Source: Sphingobacterium spiritivorum (GTDB lineage: Bacteria; Bacteroidota; Bacteroidia; Sphingobacteriales; Sphingobacteriaceae). From it: DNA of 64,000 nt. The stretch covers positions 992,001 through 1,056,000 of the forward strand of contig NZ_CP068082.1 in NCBI RefSeq assembly GCF_016724845.1, written 5' to 3'. Position 1 is the first letter of the stretch. Every line of letters begins with the position of its first letter. The translations under genes and the position numbers were made by a program. Positions 42,609 to 52,120 of the stretch are shown in pieces. Below the pieces are notes generated by a model, which saw only the letters and a list, made by a program, of their open reading frames with translations, was not told the DNA's origin and did not search any database.

Positions 42609-43456
42609 ATAAACCACTTTTAGTCCCTGTAGATTTTTCAGAAAATGCGCAGACAGCAGTTTCTTATGCAGCTCAGATAGCGGATATATCCAAACGTGAT
42701 GTACATGTGATACACATCATGACAGAACACACAAACAGATTTGCGAATGCCACATGGAACAAGGATCTTATGGAACCGCTTATCAAGGAAGCATTAGCAC
42801 AGCTTGATACATTTCTGCTGCCTGTAAAAGCCAGATATCCGGATATTGTATTCACGACAGCTATTCGTGACGGTGTGCTGACAGATCAGTTACTGGATGA
42901 AGCCAAAGGAGAAAAATACGCCGCAATAGTAATGGGTACAAAAGGTTCCTCCGGATTAGACTCTGTATTCATCGGAAGTAATACTTATGATGTAATCAAA
43001 ACCACTGAAACACCGGTGTTGATCGTACCAAAACATAGTGAAGCATTACAACTCAATAATATTGCTCTTCTCTGTAATTTCAAAGACGGAGAGCTGGAAG
43101 TGTTAAAACAAGCAGTGAGTCTGTTTGGAAATAAGTTTCATCTGCAGCTTATACATATTAATCGTACCGACGAAGATGTAGAGACTGTAGATCAGAAATT
43201 GAGATTGTGGATCGACAGAATTATTCAGGAAACACAGATTGATGATATCTCTTATATCGTAAAATCACCGGCATACTTTTACAGAAATAAAGAAACTATT
43301 GCTCACGCAATCCAGCAGATTCTGATTGACGAATCAGTAGATCTGCTGTTAGTAACCAAAGGAAGAAAGAACTTTTTCCGGTATATTTTTTCTGAAAACA
43401 TTGCCAAAGAGCTCGCATTCCAAAGTAAAATCCCCAATCTTTTTGCCCGAATCTGA
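42605..43456 (+). CDS. Universal stress protein, two UspA-like domains (second copy)
   Basis: 283 residues, related to the upstream protein. The first domain opens MNKPLLVPVDFSENAQTAVS and carries the nucleotide-binding signature IVMGTKGSSGLDSVFIGSNT. The second domain begins near LNNIALLCNFKDGELEVLKQ and ends LLLVTKGRKNFFRYIFSENI. The shared architecture and 4-nt overlap imply co-translation and possibly a heterodimer. No transmembrane or signal segment is seen. Confidence 0.9.
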   Translation: MNKPLLVPVDFSENAQTAVSYAAQIADISKRDVHVIHIMTEHTNRFANATWNKDLMEPLIKEALAQLDTFLLPVKARYPDIVFTTAIRDGVLTDQLLDEAKGEKYAAIVMGTKGSSGLDSVFIGSNTYDVIKTTETPVLIVPKHSEALQLNNIALLCNFKDGELEVLKQAVSLFGNKFHLQLIHINRTDEDVETVDQKLRLWIDRIIQETQIDDISYIVKSPAYFYRNKETIAHAIQQILIDESVDLLLVTKGRKNFFRYIFSENIAKELAFQSKIPNLFARI

Positions 43457-43504
43457 GTTTTATATTTTTGAACAACCTGTTCAGAATTACAAAAAAATAT
43501 ACAG

Positions 43505-43550
43505 CCCTATACATAAAATGTCCCGAAATCGGGACATTTTATGTATAGGG
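43505..43550. terminator. Perfect 22-bp hairpin downstream of the universal stress operon
   Basis: The arms at 43,505-43,526 (CCCTATACATAAAATGTCCCGA) and 43,529-43,550 are exact complements around a 2-nt AA loop. No T run follows (AAAGCTTG), so termination may be Rho-like or the element may protect the mRNA 3' end. Confidence 0.6.
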
Positions 43551-43708
43551 AAAGCTTGTAGTTATCCTTCTACATTTCAATATATAAACTACTGAATATA
43601 AACAGATTAAAAATACAAAAAAGAATTATCCTAATATAGTTTGGCCGATGAATTGCACATTGTCTCGTAACAAATAACATTATTACAAATTCATTTAAAA
43701 CGCACTAT

Positions 43709-45031
43709 ATGAAAATTAATTACAAAAAAGCAGCAATGTTCGCTGCAGCAGGATTGTTAACTACAGCATCATTCGCTCAGGAACACAACACAAAGACTAT
43801 TGAAGGTACTACCCCGTTTGGTTCTACGTCTCAATACCGCACATGGTCTATTGGTGTGAATGCTGGTGTCCTTAACCAAGGTAACATCTTTGGTTTCAAC
43901 CGTAAAGGATATGATGATTTAGATCATAACGTAGGATACAGCGCTTACATCAAGAAACAAATCTCCCCTTCTTTCGGTTTGAAAGCACAATACATGGGAG
44001 GAAAAGTAGGTGGTGCGTACAAAGATGGTTCGCAGTCATTTGAGACAAAAACTCCTTGGTCAGCAGCTTTATCCGGAGAGTTTACGTTAGCTAACACAAA
44101 CTTCAGATTTTTCAACAGCATCATTAAACCTTATTTTGCAATCGGTTTAGGGGCATTGAATTTTGAACCAACTACAACTGTAGGCGGAACAGCAACTACT
44201 CAGGATTCACAAACTAAACTTTTTGTTCCTGCAGATTTCGGATTGAAATTCGCAATTGCTAAAGGTGTGAACCTGGATTTAGGTTACCAATTAAACTGGG
44301 CTAATCAGGATTTCGATGGCGGAACAGCAGGTACTTATAAAAATGATCTGTTCTCTTATGCTCACGCAGGTTTAGAGTTCTCATTGGGCAGCCCTTCAAA
44401 ACCAGCATTAAGCAACAGTAACCCTGTAGCAACACTGGTAAATGACTATACTGCTAAATACGACCAGCTGAAAGCAGAACGTGAAGCATTAGTAGCAGCT
44501 AACAATGCACTTAAATCTCAGGTAGATCAGTTAAATTCAGATCTTAAAGATGATGATGGTGATGGTGTAGCTAACAAATATGACAAATGTCCTAATACAC
44601 CTTCAGGAACTAAAGTAGACGGATCAGGATGTCCGCTTCCGGTTGCTGAAACTAAAGTAGTAGAGAAAATTGTAGTTACAGAAGAAGATAGAAAAGTGGT
44701 AGACGAAGCGATCAAAAATCTTGAATTCGATCTTGGTAAATCGACTATCCGTTCTACTTCATACCCAAGTCTTGACCGTGTAGCTTCTTTATTAATCGAG
44801 AAAAACTTCAGCCTGAAATTAGCTGGTCACACAGATAACACAGGTTCTATGAAAACCAATCTTAGATTATCTAAAGAACGTGCAGAAGCTGTGAAAGCAT
44901 ACTTATCAGGTAAAGGTGCTAACCCTTCACGTATCGAAGCAACAGGTTACGGTCCAAACCAACCAATCGCTTCTAATGCGACAGCAGAAGGCCGTCAGCA
45001 AAACCGTCGTGTAGAGTTCACATTATATTAG
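43709..45031 (+). CDS. OmpA-family outer-membrane protein with TSP3 repeats (copy 1)
   Basis: 440 residues. The signal peptide (MKINYKKAAMFAAAGLLTTA, SFAQ) precedes an N-terminal beta-barrel (about 45-235) and a coiled linker (KYDQLKAEREALVAANNALK). A calcium-binding thrombospondin type 3 repeat (DDDGDGVANKYDKCPNTPSG) leads to the C-terminal OmpA peptidoglycan-binding domain (about 335-440), which has LAGHTDNTGSMKTNLRLSKE and ends RRVEFTLY. It anchors the outer membrane to the cell wall. The downstream gene is a close paralogue. Confidence 0.95.
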   Translation: MKINYKKAAMFAAAGLLTTASFAQEHNTKTIEGTTPFGSTSQYRTWSIGVNAGVLNQGNIFGFNRKGYDDLDHNVGYSAYIKKQISPSFGLKAQYMGGKVGGAYKDGSQSFETKTPWSAALSGEFTLANTNFRFFNSIIKPYFAIGLGALNFEPTTTVGGTATTQDSQTKLFVPADFGLKFAIAKGVNLDLGYQLNWANQDFDGGTAGTYKNDLFSYAHAGLEFSLGSPSKPALSNSNPVATLVNDYTAKYDQLKAEREALVAANNALKSQVDQLNSDLKDDDGDGVANKYDKCPNTPSGTKVDGSGCPLPVAETKVVEKIVVTEEDRKVVDEAIKNLEFDLGKSTIRSTSYPSLDRVASLLIEKNFSLKLAGHTDNTGSMKTNLRLSKERAEAVKAYLSGKGANPSRIEATGYGPNQPIASNATAEGRQQNRRVEFTLY

Positions 45032-45058
45032 TAGATAAACTACTCTTTTAAAAAAGTT

Positions 45059-45090
45059 AAGGCTAGCGGAAATCCGCTAGCCTTTCTTTT
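45059..45090 (+). terminator. Terminator after the first OmpA gene
   Basis: The stem GGCTAGCGGA / TCCGCTAGCC (45,061-45,082, 2-nt loop) is followed by TTTCTTTTTT. Confidence 0.88.
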
Positions 45091-45152
45091 TTACATTTGA
45101 AATGTAAACAAAATACTACAACGTTGTAAGAAAAAAAATAAAGTTATTTTAT

Positions 45153-45160
45153 TACATTTG
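45153..45160 (+). promoter_or_regulatory. -7 box of the second OmpA gene
   Basis: TACATTTG is an exact TAnnTTTG match 23 bp upstream of the ATG at 45,184. A TTG at 45,124-45,126 is the nearest upstream element, at long spacing. Confidence 0.55.
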
Positions 45161-45183
45161 CAGAAAATTTTAATACTCGTTTT

Positions 45184-46500
45184 ATGAAATTAAATTTAAA
45201 ATCAGCAGCAGTATTCACTATTGCCGGATTATTAACAAGTACTTCATTTGCACAGAGCACAGCTACTGTTGAAGGAACCACACCATTCGGATCATCATCT
45301 GAATACCGTACATGGTCTTTTGGTGTTAATGCAGGTGTATTAAATCTGAGCAATGTGTTCGGCGTAAATCGCAGAGGATACAATTCACTGGAAAACAACA
45401 TTGGATACAGTGCTTATATCAAAAAACAAATTTCACCTTCTTTTGGATTAAAAGCACAGTACTTAGGTGGAAAAGTTGCCGGAAAAACGGAAGACGGATC
45501 CCGTTCTTATGAAACCAAGACTCCCTGGTCAGCAGCATTATCAGGAGAATTCACCCTTGCCAATACTAACTTCAGATTTTTAAACAGTATTATTAAACCT
45601 TATTTTGCGTTAGGTATAGGTGCGTTGAATTTTGAACCTACTACAAAAGCAGGAAACACTGAAACTACGCATGATTCCAAAACAAAACTATTTGTTCCTG
45701 CAGATTTCGGGTTTAAATTCGCTATTTCTAAAGGTGTTAACCTGGATCTGGGTTACCAACTAAACTGGGCTAACCAGGATTTCGATGGTGCACGTGTAGG
45801 AACAATCAAACATGACCTGTTCTCTTACGCACATGCAGGTGTTGAATTTGCATTAGGAAATTCTTCAAAACCAGCATTGAGCAACAGTAACCCTGTAGCT
45901 ACCTTAGTAAATGACTACACAGCCAAATACGATCAGTTGAAAGCTGAACGTGAAGCCTTAGTAGCTGCTAATAATGCACTTAAATCCCAGGTTGACCAGT
46001 TAAATGCTGATCTGAAAGATGATGACGGTGATGGCGTAGCTAATAAATACGACAAATGTCCTAATACACCTTCAGGAACTAAAGTAGACGGAGCAGGATG
46101 TCCTCTTCCGGTTGCTGAAACTAAAGTGGTAGAAAAAATCGTGGTTACTGAAGCAGATAAGAAAGTAGTCGATGAAGCCATTAAAGATCTGGAATTTGAT
46201 TTAGGTAAATCTACTATTCGTCCTACTTCTTACCCAAGCCTTGACCGTGTAGCTTCCTTATTAATCGAGAAAAACTTCAGTCTGAAATTAGCTGGTCACA
46301 CAGATAATACAGGATCTATGCAAACAAACCTTAGATTATCTAAAGAGCGTGCAGAAGCTGTAAAAGCATACTTAACAAGCAAAGGTGCTAACCCTTCACG
46401 TATCGAAGCAACAGGTTATGGTCCAAACCAACCTATCGCTACCAACGCTACAGCAGAGGGTCGTCAGCAAAACCGTCGTGTAGAATTTACATTATATTAA
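45184..46500 (+). CDS. OmpA-family outer-membrane protein with TSP3 repeats (copy 2)
   Basis: 438 residues with the same architecture as the upstream gene: signal peptide ending SFAQ, beta-barrel, coiled linker, TSP3 repeat (DDDGDGVANKYDKCPNTPSG), then an OmpA peptidoglycan-binding domain ending RRVEFTLY. From SKPALSNSNP onward (about 210 residues) the two proteins differ at about ten positions by my reading. The barrel, especially its early strands and loops, differs more. It has its own promoter box and terminator, so the paralogues can be regulated separately. Confidence 0.95.
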   Translation: MKLNLKSAAVFTIAGLLTSTSFAQSTATVEGTTPFGSSSEYRTWSFGVNAGVLNLSNVFGVNRRGYNSLENNIGYSAYIKKQISPSFGLKAQYLGGKVAGKTEDGSRSYETKTPWSAALSGEFTLANTNFRFLNSIIKPYFALGIGALNFEPTTKAGNTETTHDSKTKLFVPADFGFKFAISKGVNLDLGYQLNWANQDFDGARVGTIKHDLFSYAHAGVEFALGNSSKPALSNSNPVATLVNDYTAKYDQLKAEREALVAANNALKSQVDQLNADLKDDDGDGVANKYDKCPNTPSGTKVDGAGCPLPVAETKVVEKIVVTEADKKVVDEAIKDLEFDLGKSTIRPTSYPSLDRVASLLIEKNFSLKLAGHTDNTGSMQTNLRLSKERAEAVKAYLTSKGANPSRIEATGYGPNQPIATNATAEGRQQNRRVEFTLY

Positions 46501-46530
46501 TAGACGATTTAAGTCCATATAAGACACATT

Positions 46531-46567
46531 ATAGGCCCTGTGCAGCAGCACAGGGCCTATTTGGTTT
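46531..46567 (+). terminator. Terminator after the second OmpA gene
   Basis: A 12-bp perfect stem ATAGGCCCTGTG / CACAGGGCCTAT with a 6-nt loop and T-rich tail (TTGGTTTTT). Confidence 0.88.
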
Positions 46568-46607
46568 TTAAGTACTTCATTTTAAAATAATTAACATTTA
46601 ATAGTAA

Positions 46608-46638
46608 TTGTTTTTATCAATTATTATTTCTATCTTTG
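46608..46638 (+). promoter_or_regulatory. Promoter of the DEAD-box helicase gene
   Basis: TTG (46,608-46,610), then 20 bp, then TATCTTTG (46,631-46,638): a good match to the Bacteroidota -33/-7 consensus, 41 bp upstream of the start codon. Confidence 0.75.
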
Positions 46639-46678
46639 CACCGCCTTAGGCAATTGAGCCTATTGTATAAATTATTTC

Positions 46679-48490
46679 ATGAACCCATTTTTAGAACTGG
46701 GAATCCGTCATGAAGTTGTTAATGCCATCTCTGAGTTAGGTTTCGAAAAACCTTCTCCTATTCAGGAAAAAGCCATTCCTGTTTTACTGACTGGTAACGA
46801 CGATTTTGTCGGATTAGCCCAAACTGGCACAGGAAAGACCGCGGCATTTGGTCTTCCATTATTAGAACAATTAGACTTTTCTCAAAAACATCCTCAAGCG
46901 TTGGTATTATGTCCAACTCGTGAACTTTGTTTGCAAATTGCGAAAGATTTAGAAAAATTTGCGAAATACATCGATGATGTACATGTAGTAGCGGTATACG
47001 GAGGTGCAAATATCTCTGACCAACTACGTCAGATCCGTCGTGGTGTACAAATCGTAGTAGCGACTCCTGGTCGTATGCTTGATATCATTGGCCGTAATGC
47101 CATTGATTTCTCCAATGTAAAATATGTTGTATTAGATGAAGCGGATGAAATGCTTAACATGGGCTTTCAGGAAGACATCAACAATATATTGTCAGAAACT
47201 CCGGAAGAGAAAAAAACCTGGTTGTTTTCTGCAACAATGCCTAGAGAGGTACGTCGTATAGCTCAGAATTATATGACAGATCCTGTGGAATTGACTGTTG
47301 GCACCAAAAATACTGGTAATGCCAATATTGAGCACCACTATTACCTGATAAGAGCAAAAGATAAGTATGCTGCATTCAAACGTATCGTTGATTCCAACCC
47401 TGAAATCTTCGGTATTGTATTCTGCCGTACTAAGATCGAAACGCAAGAAATTGCTGAAGCCTTGATCAAAGATGGTTATAATGCAGATTCGTTGCATGGT
47501 GACCTTTCACAACAACAACGTGATAAAGTCATGAAACGTTACCGTGACCGTAGTTTACAATTGTTGATCGCAACAGACGTAGCTGCACGTGGTATTGACG
47601 TAAATGACGTAACACACGTAATCAACTTCTCCTTACCGGATGAAGTGGAGAATTATACACACCGTTCAGGCCGTACAGCCCGTGCAGGTAAAACTGGTAT
47701 CTCCCTTTCATTGGTAAATGTGAAAGAATTAAGCAAAATTCGTCACATTGAGAAAATCATTGGTAAACCTTTCGAAAGAAAGCAGGTACCTCAAGGTGCA
47801 GAAGTTTGTGAAAAACAATTGTTCTCCATCGTAAGCAAAATTGAAAATGTAGAAGTCAATGATGATCAGATCACTCCTTTCCTTCCGACTATTATGGAAA
47901 ACCTGGAGGCACTATCAAAAGAAGACATCATCAAAAGATTTGCATCATTAGAATTCAACAGATTCCTGGATTATTATAAAAATGCTCCGGATCTAAACAT
48001 AGAAGCACGTGACAACGAACGCGGTGAACGCGGAGACAGACGTGAAGATCGCTCACGCGGTGGTTCTAAAGGATATACACGCCTTTTCATGAACTTAGGT
48101 TCAGTAGACGAATTCACGCGTGGAGACATGTTAGGATTTATCTGTAACAACGCTAAGATCTCCGGTAAATCTATCGGTAAAATAGATCTTAAAGGTGTGT
48201 TCACTTTCTTTGAAGTACAGGACGAAGAAGTAGAGAAAGTATTCTCCGGATTCCAGAATGTAGATTTCAACGGACGTAATGTACGCATCGAAGTTTCAGG
48301 CGAAGGCAGAAGCGAAAGCCGTGGCGGCGGAAGAAGTCGTGGTGGAGACCGCGGTGGAAGACGTGAAGGCGGATATCGTGGTGGCGAGCGCAGAAGCGGT
48401 GGTGAAAGACGTGATCGTCGTGATGGAGGAAATGGCGGTGGCTTCCGTGATTTTTCCGGAAAACGCAAAGAATCCAAAAGCAAATATTAA
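46679..48490 (+). CDS. DEAD-box ATP-dependent RNA helicase (DeaD/CsdA-like)
   Basis: 603 residues. The helicase core has the Q motif (GFEKPSPIQEKAIP), motif I (AQTGTGKTAAF), the DEAD box (VLDEADEML), SAT (LFSATMPRE) and motif VI (HRSGRTARAGKTG). A DbpA-type RNA-binding domain (about 460-535, TRLFMNLGSVDEFTRGDMLG) and a Gly/Arg-rich tail (about 545-600) follow, as in cold-shock helicases that act in ribosome assembly and RNA decay. The gene has a good promoter and terminator of its own. Confidence 0.96.
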   Translation: MNPFLELGIRHEVVNAISELGFEKPSPIQEKAIPVLLTGNDDFVGLAQTGTGKTAAFGLPLLEQLDFSQKHPQALVLCPTRELCLQIAKDLEKFAKYIDDVHVVAVYGGANISDQLRQIRRGVQIVVATPGRMLDIIGRNAIDFSNVKYVVLDEADEMLNMGFQEDINNILSETPEEKKTWLFSATMPREVRRIAQNYMTDPVELTVGTKNTGNANIEHHYYLIRAKDKYAAFKRIVDSNPEIFGIVFCRTKIETQEIAEALIKDGYNADSLHGDLSQQQRDKVMKRYRDRSLQLLIATDVAARGIDVNDVTHVINFSLPDEVENYTHRSGRTARAGKTGISLSLVNVKELSKIRHIEKIIGKPFERKQVPQGAEVCEKQLFSIVSKIENVEVNDDQITPFLPTIMENLEALSKEDIIKRFASLEFNRFLDYYKNAPDLNIEARDNERGERGDRREDRSRGGSKGYTRLFMNLGSVDEFTRGDMLGFICNNAKISGKSIGKIDLKGVFTFFEVQDEEVEKVFSGFQNVDFNGRNVRIEVSGEGRSESRGGGRSRGGDRGGRREGGYRGGERRSGGERRDRRDGGNGGGFRDFSGKRKESKSKY

Positions 48491-48513
48491 CTAGAATAGT
48501 TATTCCATTTTCT

Positions 48514-48542
48514 AAGGCTGAGTATGTTACTCAGCCTTTTTT
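48514..48542 (+). terminator. Terminator after the DEAD-box helicase gene
   Basis: The stem AAGGCTGAGTA / TACTCAGCCTT with a 3-nt loop and T run. Confidence 0.9.
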
Positions 48543-48655
48543 ATTTGCCCTCAGCTCTCCCGGAAAAATATTTTACCAATCAGCAGAAAAAATATACTAA
48601 GCAGGTACTTTTTCAAGTTTATTTTATAAATTGAATTCGAATTAGAACCACAACC

Positions 48656-49357
48656 ATGTATAGACTTGATGTAATCAACAAGATCATTCAAAAACATAAT
48701 GCAAAGACATATTTAGAAATTGGCGTACAGACCGGAGCCGTTATATCAAAGGTAAACTGTAACCGTAAAATTGGTGTTGATCCTGAGTTTCTATTTCGAA
48801 GATCAATGAAAGCCAAACGTTTATTGGGTATTTATAAATTTGAAACATATGAAATGCCGAGTGATCAGTTCTTTGAAACTAAAGCTCAGAACGTATTAAA
48901 ACATGGTGTAGATGTCGTTCTGGTAGACGGTCTGCATACCTATCAGCAGGCAAAAAAGGACGTGGAGAATAGCCTTAACTATCTGAATGAAGGTGGCGTC
49001 ATCATCATGCACGATTGTAATCCGCTCAATGCTGCTGCAGGATATGCTATCCGTGAGCACTTTAGTGAAGTGACAGATAAGGTCAAAAACTGGGATTTGC
49101 CGGGCTGGCAGGGACAATGGAACGGAGATGTATGGAAGACAGTAGCCGATCTGACCGTGACGCGACCTGATCTGAATGTATTCACATTAGATATGGATTA
49201 CGGATTGGGGATTGTAACAAGAGGTAAACAGGAAGTTTCACATTCCTTTACTATCACAGATATTGAGAAGGGAGATTTTGATTTCTTTGATCAAAACAGA
49301 GAACAGCTGATCAACTTGAAAAATCCAAAATACTTTTTTGATTTTTTTAATCTGTAA
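48656..49357 (+). CDS. Class I SAM-dependent methyltransferase-like protein
   Basis: 233 residues. The Rossmann methyltransferase pattern begins with motif I (TYLEIGVQTGAVISKV) and continues with the acidic IGVDPEF. DVVLVDGLHTYQQAKKDVEN and GGVIIMHDCNPLN are both typical of the Methyltransf_24 group, which often modifies small molecules or sugars. The substrate is unknown. It is a single gene between two terminators. Confidence 0.82.
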   Translation: MYRLDVINKIIQKHNAKTYLEIGVQTGAVISKVNCNRKIGVDPEFLFRRSMKAKRLLGIYKFETYEMPSDQFFETKAQNVLKHGVDVVLVDGLHTYQQAKKDVENSLNYLNEGGVIIMHDCNPLNAAAGYAIREHFSEVTDKVKNWDLPGWQGQWNGDVWKTVADLTVTRPDLNVFTLDMDYGLGIVTRGKQEVSHSFTITDIEKGDFDFFDQNREQLINLKNPKYFFDFFNL

Positions 49358-49360
49358 ATA

Positions 49361-49395
49361 AAAACGGGGTCTCTATAGCAAAGACCCCGTTTTTA
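49361..49395. terminator. Bidirectional terminator between the methyltransferase and rlmB
   Basis: A 12-bp perfect stem AAAACGGGGTCT / AGACCCCGTTTT (49,361-49,372 and 49,382-49,393) with A/T runs on both sides, serving both convergent genes. Confidence 0.9.
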
Positions 49396-49396
49396 T

Positions 49397-50176
49397 TTAT
49401 TTCGTTATCTGACGCTGACGAATAGCTTCATACAGAACTACACCTGCAGATACAGACACATTTAATGATCCTATCTCACCAAACATCGGAATCTTCGCCA
49501 AATGATCTGAAATACGTATCAGATCGTCAGAGACACCTACGTCTTCGGCTCCCATAATAATACATGTCGGAGCAGTATAATCCACACTATAGATACTTTC
49601 TTCTGTTTTTTCAGTACTGACAACCAATTGTATACCGGAGTCAATCAAAAACTTACCAACTTTCCCAAGGTTATCATGACGACAGACCGGAATTTTGTAT
49701 AAAGCACCTGCTGAAGTCTTGATAGCATCCGGATTGATCTCTGCAGATCCTTTTTTGGGCACGATGATCGCATGTACTCCTGAACACTCTGCAGTCCGCG
49801 CAATAGCACCCAGATTGCGTACATCCGTTACTCCATCCAACATCAATATAAGCGGAGTCTCTCCCTTTTCATATATTTCGGGGATAAGGTCTTCTATTTT
49901 TTGGTAAGTGATCGGTGAAATAACAGCGATTACACCCTGATGATTTTTACGGGTGATACGATTCAGTTTTTCAATCGGCACCTGTTGGAAACCAATCTCA
50001 TGTTCCTTGATCAGAGCTTTCAATTCTAAAAATAAACTTCCACCTAAACCCCGCTGCACAAACAAAGACTCGATCTCTTTGCCGCTATCAATGGCTTCTA
50101 TAACTGCACGAATACCGAAAACCATTTGATTGGATTCCCGTTTTTCATTTCTGTCGTGTCTTTGAAAATTTTGCAT
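49397..50176 (-). CDS. rlmB: 23S rRNA (guanosine-2'-O-)-methyltransferase RlmB, SpoU/TrmH family
   Basis: 259 residues. The N-terminal substrate-binding domain (about 18-95) begins NQMVFGIRAVIEAIDSGKEI. The SPOUT catalytic domain has motif 1 NLGAIARTAECSGVHAIIVP, motif 2 IIMGAEDVGVSD and motif 3 IPMFGEIGSLNVSVSAGVVL, which form the knotted SAM site. The combination of a two-domain length and these motifs fits RlmB (Gm2251) better than TrmH. Other SpoU members cannot be fully excluded. A basic N-terminal tail precedes the fold. Confidence 0.88.
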   Translation of the reverse strand: MQNFQRHDRNEKRESNQMVFGIRAVIEAIDSGKEIESLFVQRGLGGSLFLELKALIKEHEIGFQQVPIEKLNRITRKNHQGVIAVISPITYQKIEDLIPEIYEKGETPLILMLDGVTDVRNLGAIARTAECSGVHAIIVPKKGSAEINPDAIKTSAGALYKIPVCRHDNLGKVGKFLIDSGIQLVVSTEKTEESIYSVDYTAPTCIIMGAEDVGVSDDLIRISDHLAKIPMFGEIGSLNVSVSAGVVLYEAIRQRQITK

Positions 50177-50225
50177 ATGATGAAGTAATATTTCTGTTTT
50201 AAATAATGTATGTAGATTCTGCAGC

Positions 50226-52016
50226 CTAACTCAATCCGAGATTAAACGTTTGACGCAGTGTTTCCAGATTCGGGTTTTTGGCAACCATAGCCTGGTATTT
50301 TTCCTGTGAAGTGTAAGGTTTACGGGACACCTGATGCTCAATCATAACTCCTTTTACATCGAGTGAAAAATTCTGCAGCTCCACCCGTAAAAAATTAAGC
50401 ATATCGATTTTAGCTGAAGTCAGCACATCCATCTGGATTGCATTCTCCACTTCTACTTCGATCAGATTACCGGATTGAAGCTTTGGAGGTGCCGATGTCA
50501 TTAGCGTATACAGGTTGATTTTATTTTCTGCCTTTAAACGTTCTGCAAATTCATTCCATTTTTGTAGAAACTCATTTAAGGTAACTTCCCTGTATGCTTC
50601 ACCTTTAACCAAAGAAGGGCCTTCATTTTCTTCTACTTGTTTTTCTTCAAAAATAGTATTCAGATTAGGGATCGACACTCCGACTTTAACAGCTCCCCAT
50701 CCTTTTTTTCCGGAATCCGCAAGTTTTGGAGGGTGGCTTTCTACCGGTTTGGAAGGTGCCGCAGCAGCTTTCACTTCTGCAGGAGCAGGTGCAGATACTG
50801 GAGTGACAGCAGTAACAGTTGTGCTTACCGGTTCTGAAACCGGAGCAGTTACCGTTGAATCAAGTCGTTTTTTTTTTACTTCAGCAGATCCTGAAAGCAC
50901 ACCGTTTTGGCTCATTTGAATAGCAGTCGCTATATGGCACATTTTGAGCAGAGCCAGTTCGACCTGCAGACGTTGATTCTTACTGGTTTTATAATTTATC
51001 TCACACTGATTGGAGATATTCAATGCAGATAACAATAGTCCAGATGAAACTTTCTGCGACTGCTCAAGATACCGTTTCTTAATAGTATCACTTACATCCA
51101 GTAGTTTTAATGTAGCCGGTTCCTTTGTGACCAGCAGATTACGCAGATGCGAGGATAGTCCGCCGATAAAGTGATTACCGTCAAATCCTCTGTTGAGTAC
51201 CTGATCAAAAATAAGCAAAGACTCCGCAGCTTCTTCCTGCAGGATAGCATCAGTCAGCTTGAAATAATAATCGTAGTCTAATATATTCAGATTATCGATT
51301 ACAGATTGGTAAGAAATCTGCTTATTCGAAAAACTTACGATCTGATCAAACATAGAAAGTGCATCTCTAAGTCCCCCATCAGCCTTTTGGGCAATAATAT
51401 GAAGACCATCCAGATCATACGTCACAGCTTCTTTCTCGGCAATCCCTGCCAGATGCTGCGCCATATCTTCTACACGAATCCTGTTGAAATCAAAAATCTG
51501 ACACCGGGACAAGATAGTCGGAAGAATCTTATGCTTCTCAGTAGTTGCAAGGATAAAAATTGCATAAGAAGGTGGTTCTTCCAATGTTTTCAGAAAAGCA
51601 TTGAATGCCTGTTGAGATAACATGTGCACCTCATCAATAATGTAGATTTTATATTTTCCGGACTGAGGCGGGATACGAACCTGATCAATCAGATTACGGA
51701 TATCATCTACTGAATTGTTGGATGCGGCATCCAACTCATGGATACTGAAAGAATTTCCGTTCTGGAAAGATTTACAGCTATCACATACACCACAGGCTTC
51801 TACTTCACTGGTAATATGCTCACAGTTTATTGTCTTTGCCAAAATACGTGCACAAGTCGTCTTTCCTACACCCCGGGGACCACAAAACAAAAATGCCTGA
51901 GCCAACTGATTGTTGTGAATAGCATTCTTTAAGGTACCTGTGATGTGTTGCTGACCGACTACCGAATCAAAGGTGACCGGGCGATATTTCCGAGCAGAAA
52001 CAATAAAATTATCCAT
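50226..52016 (-). CDS. dnaX: DNA polymerase III subunit gamma/tau
   Basis: 596 residues from the ATG at 52,016 (MDNFIVSARKYRPVTFDSVV); an ATG 8 codons earlier (52,040) is less conserved. The clamp-loader ATPase has Walker A GPRGVGKTTCARILA, a zinc module of three visible cysteines (CGVCDSC with a preceding Cys), Walker B IIDEVHML and sensor 1 ATTEKHKILPTILSRCQIFD. A Pro/Ala/Val-rich linker (about 395-440) leads to a C-terminal tau-like domain. A programmed frameshift for gamma is not evident. Confidence 0.96.
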   Translation of the reverse strand: MDNFIVSARKYRPVTFDSVVGQQHITGTLKNAIHNNQLAQAFLFCGPRGVGKTTCARILAKTINCEHITSEVEACGVCDSCKSFQNGNSFSIHELDAASNNSVDDIRNLIDQVRIPPQSGKYKIYIIDEVHMLSQQAFNAFLKTLEEPPSYAIFILATTEKHKILPTILSRCQIFDFNRIRVEDMAQHLAGIAEKEAVTYDLDGLHIIAQKADGGLRDALSMFDQIVSFSNKQISYQSVIDNLNILDYDYYFKLTDAILQEEAAESLLIFDQVLNRGFDGNHFIGGLSSHLRNLLVTKEPATLKLLDVSDTIKKRYLEQSQKVSSGLLLSALNISNQCEINYKTSKNQRLQVELALLKMCHIATAIQMSQNGVLSGSAEVKKKRLDSTVTAPVSEPVSTTVTAVTPVSAPAPAEVKAAAAPSKPVESHPPKLADSGKKGWGAVKVGVSIPNLNTIFEEKQVEENEGPSLVKGEAYREVTLNEFLQKWNEFAERLKAENKINLYTLMTSAPPKLQSGNLIEVEVENAIQMDVLTSAKIDMLNFLRVELQNFSLDVKGVMIEHQVSRKPYTSQEKYQAMVAKNPNLETLRQTFNLGLS

Positions 52017-52120
52017 TGCACGAAGATACGCATTTTGCAAGTTTACCGCAATACTAAAAAAGTAATCCGAATTTTGTGTTCAACAATTCAGGTTTGGCCA
52101 ATTCTCAAAACATCTACGTC

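Noticed and set aside
47974..48483. 169-codon antisense frame inside the DEAD-box helicase gene
   Set aside because: A Pro/Arg/Ser-rich shadow of the Gly/Arg tail codons, not a gene.
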